Shown in pieces: positions 7,860-17,183 of a DNA stretch of 64,000 bases (position 1 is its first letter; every line of letters starts with the position of its first letter). Position numbers and translations under genes: made by a program. Source of the DNA: an uncultured Microbacterium sp. (GTDB lineage Bacteria > Actinomycetota > Actinomycetes > Actinomycetales > Microbacteriaceae); NCBI RefSeq assembly GCF_947489255.1, contig NZ_CANLCY010000005.1, positions 1-64,000 on the forward strand. Reading direction: 5' to 3'. Below the pieces are notes generated by a model, which was not told the origin of the DNA, made no database searches, and saw nothing but the letters and a program-made list of their open reading frames with translations.

Positions 7860-9017
7860 TCAGACCAGGGAGCGGAGGGCGTCGACGATGCGGGTGGCGC
7901 GGGGGTCGTCGGCCTCCATCCAGTTCGTCACGAACGCGAAGCCCACCCGGGCCGCGCGATCGGCGAAGGCGACCTGACCGCCCGCGCCGTCGTGGCCGAA
8001 GCTCGTGGGACCGAGGTACCGGCGTGCCTCCGAGTCGAGCTGGAACCCCGCCGCCCAGTGCGGCCAGGGGGCCGGGGCGGCGAAGACCGGGGCGCCCGCC
8101 GTCCGCTCGCGCGTGACGAGGTCGAGGGTGTCGTCGTCGAGCAGACGGATGCCGTCGGTCTCGGCGACCGTGGCCGACCACATCGCCGCGACCGCCCGTG
8201 CGGTGGCGACGGCTCCGGCGCCGGGGATGACCGCCGCGCGCACGTCGTCGGCGTTGAAGCCGTCGTCGTCGGTGACCAGCGTGGCCGGCAGCACCCCGCC
8301 GAGGGTCATCGCCCGGTCCAGCCAGCCGGCGACCCCGGGAGCACGCTCCGCGGCCTGGCGCGCGACGAGGGCGGCGAGCGTCGGCCCCACCCGCAGGTGA
8401 GCCGCGGATGCCGCGACCTCGGTCGGTATCCCGAGCCAGGCTCCACCGCCCACGACCTCGGCCATCGCCGCGAACGCGTCACCCGGTGCGACGCCGCCGG
8501 CCCGGCGCACGATCTCGCCCGACAGCCATCCGTGCGTGAGAGCGTGGTACGCCCAACCGGCGCCGGGCTCCCAGAGCGGTTCCTGCTCGGCGACGATGCG
8601 TGTCATGGCCTCGAAATCGAGGAGCTGCTCGCGCGTGACGTCGACCCTCGGCGCCGAGACGCCCGCCCGGTGGGCGAGGGCGTCTCCGACGCTCACCCGG
8701 TCCTTGCCGTGCACCCCGAACTCGGGCCAGAGCTCGGCGAGAGGTCGATCCAGGTCGAGCAGTCCGTCTTCGACGAGGCGCGCCGCGAGGATCGACATGA
8801 GCCCCTTCGTGCACGAGAAGACCACCGAGGGGGTGTCCCTCTCCCAGGGCCGGCCGTCGCGGCTGTCGGCGGTGCCGCCCCAGACGTCGACGACGGAGCG
8901 GCCGTCGACGCGGACGGCGAGGGCGCCGCCCATCTCGGGCAGCCCCTCGAACGCGGCGGCGAAGGCGTCGCCCACCGCCTCGAACCCCGGGGCGACAAGG
9001 CCGTGCACCGCGGTCAT
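7860..9017 (-). CDS. Serine hydrolase, beta-lactamase/EstB family
   Basis: A 385-residue member of the class C beta-lactamase/D-alanyl-D-alanine carboxypeptidase fold. The catalytic SCTK motif is at 68-71 (S68 nucleophile, K71 base). Y157 in WAYHALTHGW fits the second catalytic element, and GHDGAGGQVAF near the C-terminus fits the third. No signal peptide is visible, so it is probably a cytoplasmic esterase or amidase (EstB-like) rather than an antibiotic-resistance enzyme. ATG at 9017 overlaps the stop of the glycosidase gene, which makes it the last gene of the ABC operon 9014-13151. It may remove acyl groups from imported sugars, but that is inference. Confidence 0.82.
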   Translation of the reverse strand: MTAVHGLVAPGFEAVGDAFAAAFEGLPEMGGALAVRVDGRSVVDVWGGTADSRDGRPWERDTPSVVFSCTKGLMSILAARLVEDGLLDLDRPLAELWPEFGVHGKDRVSVGDALAHRAGVSAPRVDVTREQLLDFEAMTRIVAEQEPLWEPGAGWAYHALTHGWLSGEIVRRAGGVAPGDAFAAMAEVVGGGAWLGIPTEVAASAAHLRVGPTLAALVARQAAERAPGVAGWLDRAMTLGGVLPATLVTDDDGFNADDVRAAVIPGAGAVATARAVAAMWSATVAETDGIRLLDDDTLDLVTRERTAGAPVFAAPAPWPHWAAGFQLDSEARRYLGPTSFGHDGAGGQVAFADRAARVGFAFVTNWMEADDPRATRIVDALRSLV

Positions 9018-9973
9018 CGAACGACCTCCGCGACGACGAGGCGGTCGCCGTCCCAGCGCAACGGGAGCGGGTCGGACAGGGTGCCGACGAAAGCTCCGTC
9101 GGTCGTGACGTTCTCGAAGGCCAGCATCACGGCCCGCCCGTCGGCGTCGTCGGCGACGACGCGGCCGCTATACAGGCGCTCGTCGGCGACCAGCGTCGCC
9201 CGCTCCACGGGGTACGGACCCCGCGGGTCGTCGAGGGCGACGGCCCAGATCCCTCCGCCCCGACCCGCGCGCTCACCCGCGAGATGCGTGGCGTCGCACG
9301 AGAAGACCAGGGCCCACCGACCCTCGATCTGCACCACCTGCGGCACCTCGAGGTGTGCGAACCCGGCGCCCGGCGTGCTGCGCGGCGGGCGGACCTCCCA
9401 GTGGTGCAGGTCGCGGGACCACGCGTGACCGATGACCCCGCGGTCGCGCTCGCGACCGTCCCGGGCGCGGGCCGTGACGAGCATGTGCCACCCGTCGCCG
9501 TCGGGATCGGCGAAGACCCACGGATCGCGCCACGCCTCCTCGTGCCAGGTGCCCGCGTCGAGCGTCTCGTACCAGCGCGCATCGGCCGCCACGACGACGT
9601 CGGGATCCTTCGTCCAGGTCGCGAGGTCGGTCGAGGTCGCGGCCAGCACCGTCTCGACGTTCGTGATCTCGCCGTCGCGCAGGAACCGCGATCCGGTGTA
9701 GAACATGCGCCAATCGGCATCCGCCCCGACGATGCTGCCGGTCCAGGTGGCCGTGGCATCCGGAGCGTCGCCGCCCGAGGGCTCCAGCACGGTGCCGTGC
9801 ACGGTCCACGAGCGCAGATCGTCGCTCGTGGCGTAGCCCACGCTCGCGTTGCGATGACGCAGGTCGGGGTCGCCCAGGCTCGTCGGCGCCTGGAGGAACA
9901 TCATGTGGTGGGTGTCGCCGTCGCGGGCGAGCCAGAAATCCCAGACCCAGTGGTCGGGCAGCGTGAACGTCAT
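9014..9973 (-). CDS. Five-bladed propeller glycosidase (GH32/GH68-like)
   Basis: A cytoplasmic glycoside hydrolase of 319 residues. The features fit clan GH-J: a VWDFW block at about 10-14 where the nucleophile aspartate sits, ATWTGS at about 76-80, WRDPWVF at about 148-154 with the RDP motif, and HLEVPQVV at about 208-214 with the acid/base glutamate. It lacks the C-terminal beta-sandwich of most GH32 enzymes, so it is closer to short bacterial members. The family suggests hydrolysis of fructosides such as sucrose or levan oligomers, but related GH43 enzymes share the fold. It follows the ABC permeases and overlaps the serine hydrolase gene. Confidence 0.75.
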   Translation of the reverse strand: MTFTLPDHWVWDFWLARDGDTHHMMFLQAPTSLGDPDLRHRNASVGYATSDDLRSWTVHGTVLEPSGGDAPDATATWTGSIVGADADWRMFYTGSRFLRDGEITNVETVLAATSTDLATWTKDPDVVVAADARWYETLDAGTWHEEAWRDPWVFADPDGDGWHMLVTARARDGRERDRGVIGHAWSRDLHHWEVRPPRSTPGAGFAHLEVPQVVQIEGRWALVFSCDATHLAGERAGRGGGIWAVALDDPRGPYPVERATLVADERLYSGRVVADDADGRAVMLAFENVTTDGAFVGTLSDPLPLRWDGDRLVVAEVVR

Positions 9974-10006
9974 GAGATCCGTTTCGAAGGTGGCGAGAGG
10001 GCGCGG

Positions 10007-10831
10007 TCAGCCCTTGACGGCGCCCTGCACGAGGGCGCGGATGAACTGCCGCTGGAACACGAGGAACAGCAGCACCGCGGGCGTGATGATGATGAGCGCC
10101 CCCGCGTTCAGCAGGGGGATGCTGAGCGAGTACTGCCCCTGGAAGAAGGTCAGCGCGCCCGCGACCGTGCGCTGGAGCGGGTCGGCGATGAGCACCACCG
10201 GGAGAAGGAACTGGTTCCACGTCCAGATGAACAGCAGGATCGCCAGGGCCGACAGCGCAGGGGCGGCCAGCGGCAGCTGGATGCTGCGGAACTCGCGCCA
10301 CAGCGACGCCCCGTCGACTCGCGCGGCCTCGGACAGCTCGCGGGGGACGTTGATGAAGTGCGCGCGCATCCAGAAGACGCCGAAGGGCATGTAGAGGCCG
10401 ATGAGGGGGAAGATCACGGCCCACGGGGTGTTCACGGTGCCCATCGACTGCGCCTGGTAGTACAGCGGGATGATGAGGGCCTCGAAGGGGATCGTGAGCC
10501 CCAGCACGAAGAACACCAGGATGCCGCGGCCGAAACGCACCTGCAGGGAGCCCAGCGCGAAGCCCGCGAGGGTGGCGGCGACCAGGCTCAGGGGCACGAC
10601 GCCCAGCACGATCACGAGGCTCGAGCCCATGAGCTGCCACACGTGACCGGTCTCGAAGGCGGTGGCGAAATTGCCCCACTGGGGATCGGTCGGCCAGGTG
10701 AGGCCGGTGGGGTTGCGGTCGGCGGGCTGCAGCGCCGCCGAGAACATGCTGATCAGGGGCAAGAGCGTCACGATCGCGGCGACGCTGAGCAGGATGATGC
10801 CGAGCAGGCGCTCGGTACGGCTGGCGATCAC
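10007..10831 (-). CDS. Carbohydrate ABC transporter permease, MalG type
   Basis: An inner-membrane subunit of 274 residues of a CUT1-type sugar importer. Six hydrophobic segments are evident, and the EAA loop reads LSEAARVDGASLWREF. The protein ends FIRALVQGAVKG, typical of MalG-type subunits. GTG at 10831 overlaps the stop of the partner permease as GTGA. No ATPase is encoded in the operon, so a shared MsiK-like ATPase elsewhere must power it, as is usual in Actinobacteria. The substrate is probably the one cleaved by the adjacent GH32/68-like enzyme. Confidence 0.93.
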   Translation of the reverse strand: MIASRTERLLGIILLSVAAIVTLLPLISMFSAALQPADRNPTGLTWPTDPQWGNFATAFETGHVWQLMGSSLVIVLGVVPLSLVAATLAGFALGSLQVRFGRGILVFFVLGLTIPFEALIIPLYYQAQSMGTVNTPWAVIFPLIGLYMPFGVFWMRAHFINVPRELSEAARVDGASLWREFRSIQLPLAAPALSALAILLFIWTWNQFLLPVVLIADPLQRTVAGALTFFQGQYSLSIPLLNAGALIIITPAVLLFLVFQRQFIRALVQGAVKG

Positions 10832-11799
10832 GAGTCGCTCGCTCTCGAGAGGCGTTGGATGGGGAGCACCACGATCAGCACCAGCACCATGAGCACGATG
10901 CCGAAGGCGGAGGCCAGGCCCACGTCGCTCTGGGTGAAGCCGATGCGGAAGATCGACAGGCCCGGCACGAGGGTCGCGCGGCCGGGGCCGCCCTGGGTCG
11001 AGGTGTAGATGATGTCGAAGCTCGACAGCGCGGCGATGACCGTGACGGTGACGAGCACCGCGATCTCCTGCCGCAGGCCCGGGAGCGTGATGGTGAAGAA
11101 CTCGCGCCACCACCCGGCGCCGTCGAGGCGGATCGCCTCGTAGAGCGACACGTCGATCTTGCCGAGGCCGGTGAGCAGCAGCACGGTGCACAGGCCCGTG
11201 AGCACCCACGACCCGATCAGGCCGACGGCCGGCAGAGCCGTGCCGTAGTCGGCGAGCCACGGGCGGGTGATCCAGCCGAGGCCGACCCAGCCGAGGATCT
11301 GGTTGACCGCGCCGGTCTGCGCGTACATCCACGACCACGCGATGCCCGCGGCGGCGAGGGGGATGATCTGTGGCAGGAACAGCACCGTCTGGGCCGTCGC
11401 CGCGAACGCCTTGTAGCGGATGCCGCGGATCAGGGTCGACAGCACGAGGCCGAGGCCGACGGGGATGAACGTGAAGAAGGCGATGAGGACGAAGGCGTTG
11501 CGGATCGCGCCGAGCAGGTCGGGGTCGGTGAACACCGTGAGGTAGTTCTCGACGCCCACCCAGCGGGCCACGCCGATGCCGTTCCAGTCGTAGAACGAGT
11601 ACTGCACGCCCTGGATCAGGGGCCAGATCACGAACCCGATGTAGAAGCCGAGGGCGGGGACGAGCAGCAGCCATCCGGCGAGGGTCGCCCGCCGGGCCAC
11701 TGCGCGTGCAGCGGCCCGGCGAACGGGTGCGGTCGCCGTCGCCGGGTCGGCGGCGTCTGGTCGAGGGGCCGCCGCGACGGCGACCGCACGGTCGGTCAT
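10828..11799 (-). CDS. Carbohydrate ABC transporter permease, MalF type
   Basis: A 323-residue inner-membrane subunit paired with the permease at 10007-10831. After an alanine- and arginine-rich cytoplasmic N-terminus of about 35 residues come six predicted membrane spans. The EAA loop reads YEAIRLDGAGWWREF and contacts the ATPase. ATG at 11799 shares one base with the stop of the binding-protein gene (TAATG), so translation is coupled. Together with the solute-binding protein at 11799-13151 it forms a CUT1 importer. Confidence 0.93.
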   Translation of the reverse strand: MTDRAVAVAAAPRPDAADPATATAPVRRAAARAVARRATLAGWLLLVPALGFYIGFVIWPLIQGVQYSFYDWNGIGVARWVGVENYLTVFTDPDLLGAIRNAFVLIAFFTFIPVGLGLVLSTLIRGIRYKAFAATAQTVLFLPQIIPLAAAGIAWSWMYAQTGAVNQILGWVGLGWITRPWLADYGTALPAVGLIGSWVLTGLCTVLLLTGLGKIDVSLYEAIRLDGAGWWREFFTITLPGLRQEIAVLVTVTVIAALSSFDIIYTSTQGGPGRATLVPGLSIFRIGFTQSDVGLASAFGIVLMVLVLIVVLPIQRLSRASDS

Positions 11800-13151
11800 T
11801 ACTCCCCGACCTCGCTCTCGTAGAACTTCTGCACGCGGTCGACGAACTCCTGGCCGGTGATCTGACTGGTCACCAGCAGCTGCGACTCGGGGATGATCGA
11901 GCCGGCGTAGATGCCGGCGGTGGTGTTGGCCATGAAGTCGACCTGGCCGTTCTCGGCGCCGATCTGCGCCGACATCTTCAGCGCGTTCTCGATGAGCGAG
12001 CCGGCCTCGACCGTGGGCAGCTCCTGCGCCGGGTCGCCGCCGGGAGATGCGCCCGTGACGTCGACGATGATCTGACGCGCGGTCGGGTCGGTGTGCACCC
12101 AGTTCAGGAAGTACGCGACCTCGTTGATGTGCGGCGACTTGGCCGCGACCGAGAACGAGTTCGCCGCGCCCATGGCGACGTGATCGGCCCCGGCCTCGGC
12201 CGGCGGGACGAGGAAGAACTCGACGTTCGATCCGAGCGCCTTCTGGTAGTTCGCGGCCTCCCAGTTGCCGTTGAAGGTGAACAGGCCCTCGCCCGCCGAG
12301 AAGCGGCTGGTGAAGGTGAAGTAGTCGATCGCGTTGATGTCGGACGGGAAGTACCCGGCATCCGCCCATGTGCGCACGAGCTCGGCACCCTGCACGTTGC
12401 CGGACTCGTCGTAGCGCGCACCCGGCTCGTTGAACATCCACGACAGGAACTGGTCCTTGTCGACGTACTGGTTCATCGCGGCCTGGACCACGAAGTTGAC
12501 CACGCCGTCTTTGTCGCCGGCCATGATCGGCAGGATGCCGGCGGCCTTGGCCTTCGCCATGTCTTGCTCGAGCTCGGCGAGCGTCTGCGGCGGGGCGTCG
12601 ATGCCCAGCTGGTCGGCGAGCGTGGTGTTCATGTAGATGCCGGTGATGCTGTAGCCCAGGCCCAGCTGGTACAGCGAGCCGGACCCGCGGACGCCCTCGT
12701 CGTTCATGCGCAGCGGGGCGAGCTGCGAGGCGGGCCAGGCGTCCCACCCGTAGGCGTCGAAGTAGGGGTCGAGGTTGGCCACGAGACCGTCGCGCACGGT
12801 GTCGCCGAGGGTGGGGAGGCGGATGAGGTCGGGCGGGGTGGAGCTGGCGAGCAGCTTGGGGGCGTTCGCGGTGAGGTTCTGGAACGTGTCGCGGTTGATC
12901 GTGAAGGTGACGTTTGGGTGCTGCTTGGTGAACTCCTCGGTCAGCTTGTCGGTGACCGGGAAGCCCGTCTCGTCGGCGATGGTGAGCTCGACGGGGTCGC
13001 TCGTGAGCTCGGTGCTCACCTCGACGTCGTTCTGCGCGGTCGGTGCCGCGCTGCCGGGCGCGCACCCGGTGAGGGCAGCGCCGGCGAGGCCGGCGATGGC
13101 GAGCAGGGCGAGGGATGCCCCTCGACGCCGGCGCGGGATGCGGGTGTTCAT
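11799..13151 (-). CDS. Sugar-binding lipoprotein of an ABC transporter
   Basis: An extracytoplasmic solute-binding protein (family 1, SBP_bac_1 type) of 450 residues. The N-terminus is a lipoprotein signal with lipobox ALTGC and Cys30 as the lipid anchor. Mature-domain features include VTDKLTEEFTKQHPNVTF at the first lobe and a WEAANYQKAL segment in the second. GGAG lies 8 bases upstream of ATG 13151. It is the first gene of the operon running to 7860. The LacI-type operator at 13225-13242 lies in its promoter region, so the divergent LacI regulator probably controls it. The ligand is not readable. Confidence 0.92.
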   Translation of the reverse strand: MNTRIPRRRRGASLALLAIAGLAGAALTGCAPGSAAPTAQNDVEVSTELTSDPVELTIADETGFPVTDKLTEEFTKQHPNVTFTINRDTFQNLTANAPKLLASSTPPDLIRLPTLGDTVRDGLVANLDPYFDAYGWDAWPASQLAPLRMNDEGVRGSGSLYQLGLGYSITGIYMNTTLADQLGIDAPPQTLAELEQDMAKAKAAGILPIMAGDKDGVVNFVVQAAMNQYVDKDQFLSWMFNEPGARYDESGNVQGAELVRTWADAGYFPSDINAIDYFTFTSRFSAGEGLFTFNGNWEAANYQKALGSNVEFFLVPPAEAGADHVAMGAANSFSVAAKSPHINEVAYFLNWVHTDPTARQIIVDVTGASPGGDPAQELPTVEAGSLIENALKMSAQIGAENGQVDFMANTTAGIYAGSIIPESQLLVTSQITGQEFVDRVQKFYESEVGE

Positions 13152-13224
13152 GTCGACTCCTTCGTCTGTGCTGCGTGCCGGCGCTCGGGCTGTGCCGGCG
13201 GCGGACTGCTGGTGCGCTAACCTG

Positions 13225-13242
13225 TGCTGAAAGGATTTAGCA
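13225..13242. promoter_or_regulatory. LacI-type operator between ABC operon and regulator
   Basis: The 18-base near-palindrome TGCTGAAAGGATTTAGCA has half-sites matching at 7 of 9 positions and an A/T-rich core. It lies in the divergent intergenic region between the binding-protein gene and the LacI regulator gene. It is a good candidate for the site through which the LacI protein at 13330 represses both operons. Confidence 0.5.
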
Positions 13243-13329
13243 CGATCATTTACGCAGACGCGCGGAGCGCTGTCAAGATCACTGCGAAGATCGTGACCGC
13301 GGCGCCGATGCCGCAGAACGGGAGCACCG

Positions 13330-14352
13330 ATGGGCAAGAGGGTCACACTGGCCGACGTCGCCCGGCGAGCGGGACTGTCGCCCGCGGCGGCCTCCATGAT
13401 CTTGAACGGTCGCCCCGACACCCGTCTCTCGCAGGATGCGCACGAGCGGGTTCACGCCGCCGCCGCCGAGCTCGGCTATCGCCCCAACATGTCGGCCCGG
13501 GCGCTGCGCACCGACACCTCGCACACCGTCGGTTTCGTGTCGGACCTCGTCGCCACCACCCGCTTCGCGAGCGGCCTCATCAAGGGCGCGCTCGGCGCGG
13601 CGGAGGCCGCCGGCCAGGTCGTGCTGGTGGCCGAGACCGGGGGCGAGCCCGAGCGCGAGGCCGAGGCGGTCTCGGCCCTGCTCGACCGGCAGGTCGACGG
13701 CATCATCTTCGCCTCGATGCGCGCGCGCGAGACCTTCGTGCCGCGCCTGCCCACGGGGCTGCGCACCGTCATGCTCAACGCCACGAACGAGCTGCACCGC
13801 TGCAGCGTGCTGCCCGACGAGGAGACGGGAGGGCGACGGGCGATCGAGCTGCTCCTGGCGGCGGGGATCCGCGACGGCATCCTGCTCCTCGGATACGACG
13901 CGGATGCCGAGCGCGATCTGTTCCGCTCGGCCACGGTGGCGGCGCGCGTGCGCGGGATCTCCGCGGCCATGGCCGACGCGGGCGCGACCTTCCTGCACGA
14001 GGAGTCGATCTGGCTGTGGGAGCCCGCGCCCGGCTACGAGTTCACGGCGCGCCTGCTCGCTGGGGGGATGCGCCCGCGGGCCATCGTGTGCCTCAACGAC
14101 CGGCTGGCGTTCGGCGCCCTCCAGGCGCTGGGGGATGCCGGCCTGCGCGTACCCGAGGACGTCTCGCTGGTGTCGTTCGACAACGACGAGCTCGCCGCGT
14201 ACCTGCGTCCGGGCCTGACGACGATCGGCCTCCCTCACGAGGACATGGGTCGCCGCGCCGTCGAACTCCTGCTCGCCCCGGGCGGCCCGCCCGAGGGGCA
14301 GCACCTCGTCGAGATGCCGGTGGTGATCCGCGACTCGATCCGTCGCCCCTGA
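13330..14352 (+). CDS. LacI family transcriptional regulator
   Basis: A 340-residue repressor. The N-terminal helix-turn-helix reads VTLADVARRAGLSPAAASMILNG (split in text: VTLADVARRAGL at about 5-16, then SPAAASMILNG), followed by the hinge region with YRPNMSARAL. The rest is a periplasmic-binding-protein-like sensor domain ending with SLVSFDNDELAAYLRPGL, typical of sugar-sensing LacI proteins. GGGAG lies 5 bases before ATG 13330. It is transcribed away from the ABC operon 7860-13151 and presumably represses it until its sugar ligand binds. The operator candidate is at 13225-13242. Confidence 0.92.
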   Translation: MGKRVTLADVARRAGLSPAAASMILNGRPDTRLSQDAHERVHAAAAELGYRPNMSARALRTDTSHTVGFVSDLVATTRFASGLIKGALGAAEAAGQVVLVAETGGEPEREAEAVSALLDRQVDGIIFASMRARETFVPRLPTGLRTVMLNATNELHRCSVLPDEETGGRRAIELLLAAGIRDGILLLGYDADAERDLFRSATVAARVRGISAAMADAGATFLHEESIWLWEPAPGYEFTARLLAGGMRPRAIVCLNDRLAFGALQALGDAGLRVPEDVSLVSFDNDELAAYLRPGLTTIGLPHEDMGRRAVELLLAPGGPPEGQHLVEMPVVIRDSIRRP

Positions 14353-14391
14353 GTCGCGCCCGGCACACGCGGCCGCCAGGCGGCGTCGAGT

Positions 14392-14530
14392 GTCCAGAAC
14401 ACCCGGGGCCGTTCGGAATCCGTCCGGGTGTTCCGGACGGTCGGCGAGTGCGGCGAGCGGATGCCGTGTGCCGGGGCGTCCACGACGGATGTGCGGAAGC
14501 CCCGGCACCCGAGGGCGCCGGGGCTTCCGC
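14392..14530. terminator. Two strong hairpins between convergent genes
   Basis: A perfect 14-base stem (14493-14506 with 14517-14530, arm GCGGAAGCCCCGGC) and a second 15-base stem with one mismatch (14392-14406 with 14424-14438) lie between the LacI gene and the convergent GH13 gene. They probably terminate both transcripts. The rest of 14353-14535 shows nothing else. Confidence 0.7.
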
Positions 14531-14535
14531 GCGAG

Positions 14536-16230
14536 TCAGGCGCGTCGCATCCAGACCGTCGTCTCACCCGGCAGCGTGCCCCCCTCGACTGGGAGGCTCG
14601 AGACCACGACCTCGCCCGCGGGAAGCGGGGCGGGCTCGGTGCCGAAGTTCGTGACGACGGTCCACCCGTTGGGGCGCTCGAACGCCACGACGTCGTCGCC
14701 GGGGGTGTCGACCCAGGAGAGCTGCTCGTCGGTCTGCAGCTCGTGGCGAAGCGCCAGGGCGCGACGGTACAGCGACAGGGTCGAGGCGGGGTCCCCGTCC
14801 TGCACATCGACGGCAGAGGCACCGAACCACTCCGGCTGCGGCAGATGCGCTCCGCCCTCGCCGAACCCGAACGCCGCGCCCGACGCCGTCCACGGCAGCG
14901 GCACCCGGCATCCGTCGCGTCCGAGATCGACACCGGGGCTGCGGAAGAACGTGGGGTCCTGCCGCCGGTCGTCGGGGATGTCGGCGACCTCGTGCAGGCC
15001 CAGCTCCTCGCCCTGGTACAGGTACGCCGATCCCGGCAGCCCGAGCACGAACAGCGCCGCCGCACGCGCGCGACGCTCGCCGCGCTCGGCGTCGAGGGCC
15101 GGCGTGCGACCGCCGGAGAGCAGCCATTCGTTGCCGTGCTTGAGCGTCGGGCGGCCGTCGGCATCGCGCTCGGCGTCGGGCAGGCCGTAGCGCGTGGCGT
15201 GGCGCACGACGTCGTGGTTCGACAGCACCCACGTCGTCGACGAGCCCGACCGCGCGGCCAGGGAGAGGTTGTCGGCGACGATGCGGCGGAACTGTCCCGC
15301 GTCGAAGTCGGCCTCGAGAAGGTCGAAGTTGAACGACTGACCGAGGCTCTCGGCGCTCGCGTACAGCGGCACGCGCGAGGGGTGCACCCAGGCTTCGGCC
15401 ACCGCGGTGCGAGGCGGGTCGTACGAGTTGAACACCGCGCGCCACTCGGCGTAGACCTCGTGCACGTCGTCGCGGTCGAGCAGCGGGTGGGTGCCGTCGA
15501 TCGGCATCGCCTCGAGCTCCGCCCGCGAGGGAAGGGGCTCGCTGAGGTCCTTGGTCAGCATGTGCGCGACGTCGATGCGGAACCCGTCGACGCCTCGGTC
15601 GCTCCAGAAGCGCAGGGTCTTCACGAAGTCGGCGCGCACCTCGGGGTTCGCCCAGTTCAAATCGGGCTGCGAGACGTCGAAGTTGTGGAAGTACCACTGG
15701 CCGTCGTCGACGCGCTCCCACGCGGATCCGCCGAACACCGACTCCCAGTCCGTCGGCGGCTCCGCACCGTCGGGCCCGGTCCCCTCGCGGAAGATGTAGC
15801 GGTCACGCGCGGCGGAGCCGCGGCCGGCGGCGAGCGCCTCCTGGAACCAGGCGTGGTCGTTCGAGGTGTGGTTCGGCACGATGTCCACCACCACCCGGAT
15901 GCCGTGGGCGTGCAGCTGCGCGATGAGCTCGTCCATGTCGGCCAGAGTCCCCAGCCGCGGGTCGACGTCGCGGTAGTCGGCGACGTCATAGCCTCCGTCG
16001 GCGAGGGCCGAGGGGTAGAAGGGACTGAGCCAGACGGCATCCACCCCCAATTCCGCCAGGTACGGAACGCGCGAGGTGATACCGGGGATGTCGCCCAATC
16101 CGTCGCCATCGGTGTCGGCGAAGCTGCGCGGATAGACCTGGTACACCACGGCCTGGCGCCACCAGTCGGGGGCGTCGGAGAGCTCGCGGGTGCGCGCTGC
16201 GGGGGCGGCGGTGGGTGCGGCGGTGGTCAC
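14536..16230 (-). CDS. GH13 alpha-glucosidase
   Basis: A cytoplasmic alpha-amylase-family enzyme of 564 residues that hydrolyses short alpha-glucosides. The start QAVVYQVYPRSFADTDGDG is typical of the oligo-1,6-glucosidase/alpha-glucosidase group. Catalytic residues are in place: DVVP and NHTSN region I at about 116-123, nucleophile D220 in GFRIDVAH, acid/base E279 in AVAEAWV, and D340 in LSNHD. GTG at 16230 follows AAGGAA at a good distance. It is the last gene of the ABC operon 14536-19404 and would act on sugars that transporter imports, such as isomaltose, maltose or trehalulose-like disaccharides. Confidence 0.92.
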   Translation of the reverse strand: MTTAAPTAAPAARTRELSDAPDWWRQAVVYQVYPRSFADTDGDGLGDIPGITSRVPYLAELGVDAVWLSPFYPSALADGGYDVADYRDVDPRLGTLADMDELIAQLHAHGIRVVVDIVPNHTSNDHAWFQEALAAGRGSAARDRYIFREGTGPDGAEPPTDWESVFGGSAWERVDDGQWYFHNFDVSQPDLNWANPEVRADFVKTLRFWSDRGVDGFRIDVAHMLTKDLSEPLPSRAELEAMPIDGTHPLLDRDDVHEVYAEWRAVFNSYDPPRTAVAEAWVHPSRVPLYASAESLGQSFNFDLLEADFDAGQFRRIVADNLSLAARSGSSTTWVLSNHDVVRHATRYGLPDAERDADGRPTLKHGNEWLLSGGRTPALDAERGERRARAAALFVLGLPGSAYLYQGEELGLHEVADIPDDRRQDPTFFRSPGVDLGRDGCRVPLPWTASGAAFGFGEGGAHLPQPEWFGASAVDVQDGDPASTLSLYRRALALRHELQTDEQLSWVDTPGDDVVAFERPNGWTVVTNFGTEPAPLPAGEVVVSSLPVEGGTLPGETTVWMRRA

Positions 16231-16256
16231 GGTGTTCCTTTCGAGGGGATGGTCGG

Positions 16257-17183
16257 TCAGCCCTTGACGGCGCCCTGCGTGACGCCCGCCATGACCCATC
16301 GCTGGGTGAAGAGGTAGGCGACGATCGCGGGGGCCATGGCCATGAGGTACGAGGCGAAGGCGACGTTGTAGTTGTTGCTGAACTGCGTCTGGAAGAGGTT
16401 CTGGCGCACCGGGAGGGTCTGAAGCGCCGGATCGCTGATGATGAGCGAGGGCATCATGAAGTCGTTCCACGCGTAGAGGAACGCGAAGATGCCGACGGTG
16501 GCGCTCATCGGGGCGAGCAGCGGGAAGATCAGCCGCCAGAACGTCTGCCACGTGGTCGCACCGTCGATGCGCGCGCTCTCTTCCAGCTCGAGCGGGATCG
16601 AGCGCAGGAACGCGGTGAACAGCAGCACGCTGAAGCTCAGCTGGAACATCGTGGCGAGGATGATCACGCCCACGGGGTTGTCGAGCCCGACCCGGCCGGT
16701 GAGCTGGATCTGCGGCAGCGCCACGACGGGGAACGGGATGAACATCGCCGCGAGCAGGTAGAAGAACGAGTAACGGAACAGCTTGCGGTCCCAGTTGCGG
16801 GCGATCGCGTACGAGGCGAAGGCGGCGAGGATGATCGTGGCCACGACCGTGCCCGCGGTCACCAGCAGCGAGATCGCGAGCCCCACCGGGAATTTCGTCA
16901 ACGTCCACGCCTGGACGAACCCGTCGAAGCTGATCGGTGACGGGAACGAGAAGGCGTTGCCGTCGACGACCTGCGTGCCGCTCTTCAGCGCCATCGAGAC
17001 CGTGACGTACAGCGGCAGCAGGACGGTCAGGGTGCAAAGGATCAGGATGGTCGTCGTCGACCAGTTGACGCGCTCCGCGCCGACGCGGCGGAAACGACGA
17101 CGCGGGGGCTCGGCACCCAGGCGCTCGGGGACGGTGAGCTCGGCCTGCTCGAAGGCGAGGGCGGGCTGGTTGAGGGCGGTCAT
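16257..17183 (-). CDS. Carbohydrate ABC transporter permease, MalG type
   Basis: A 308-residue CUT1 permease with a cytoplasmic N-terminus of about 40 residues and six membrane spans. The EAA loop is LEESARIDGATTWQTFWRL and the C-terminus ends RWVMAGVTQGAVKG. ATG at 17183 overlaps the partner permease stop as ATGA. It belongs to the alpha-glucoside importer with the genes at 17180 and 18091. No ATPase is present locally, so a shared ATPase encoded elsewhere is likely. Confidence 0.94.
   Translation of the reverse strand: MTALNQPALAFEQAELTVPERLGAEPPRRRFRRVGAERVNWSTTTILILCTLTVLLPLYVTVSMALKSGTQVVDGNAFSFPSPISFDGFVQAWTLTKFPVGLAISLLVTAGTVVATIILAAFASYAIARNWDRKLFRYSFFYLLAAMFIPFPVVALPQIQLTGRVGLDNPVGVIILATMFQLSFSVLLFTAFLRSIPLELEESARIDGATTWQTFWRLIFPLLAPMSATVGIFAFLYAWNDFMMPSLIISDPALQTLPVRQNLFQTQFSNNYNVAFASYLMAMAPAIVAYLFTQRWVMAGVTQGAVKG

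Noticed and set aside
7860..9017. Beta-lactam resistance gene
   Set aside because: The fold includes many esterases, there is no signal peptide and it lies in a sugar operon, so resistance is not supported.
7596..11008. Long plus-strand open frames opposite the ABC operon
   Set aside because: They are low-complexity Arg/Ala/Gly shadows caused by high-GC codon bias; the minus-strand proteins have clear family motifs.
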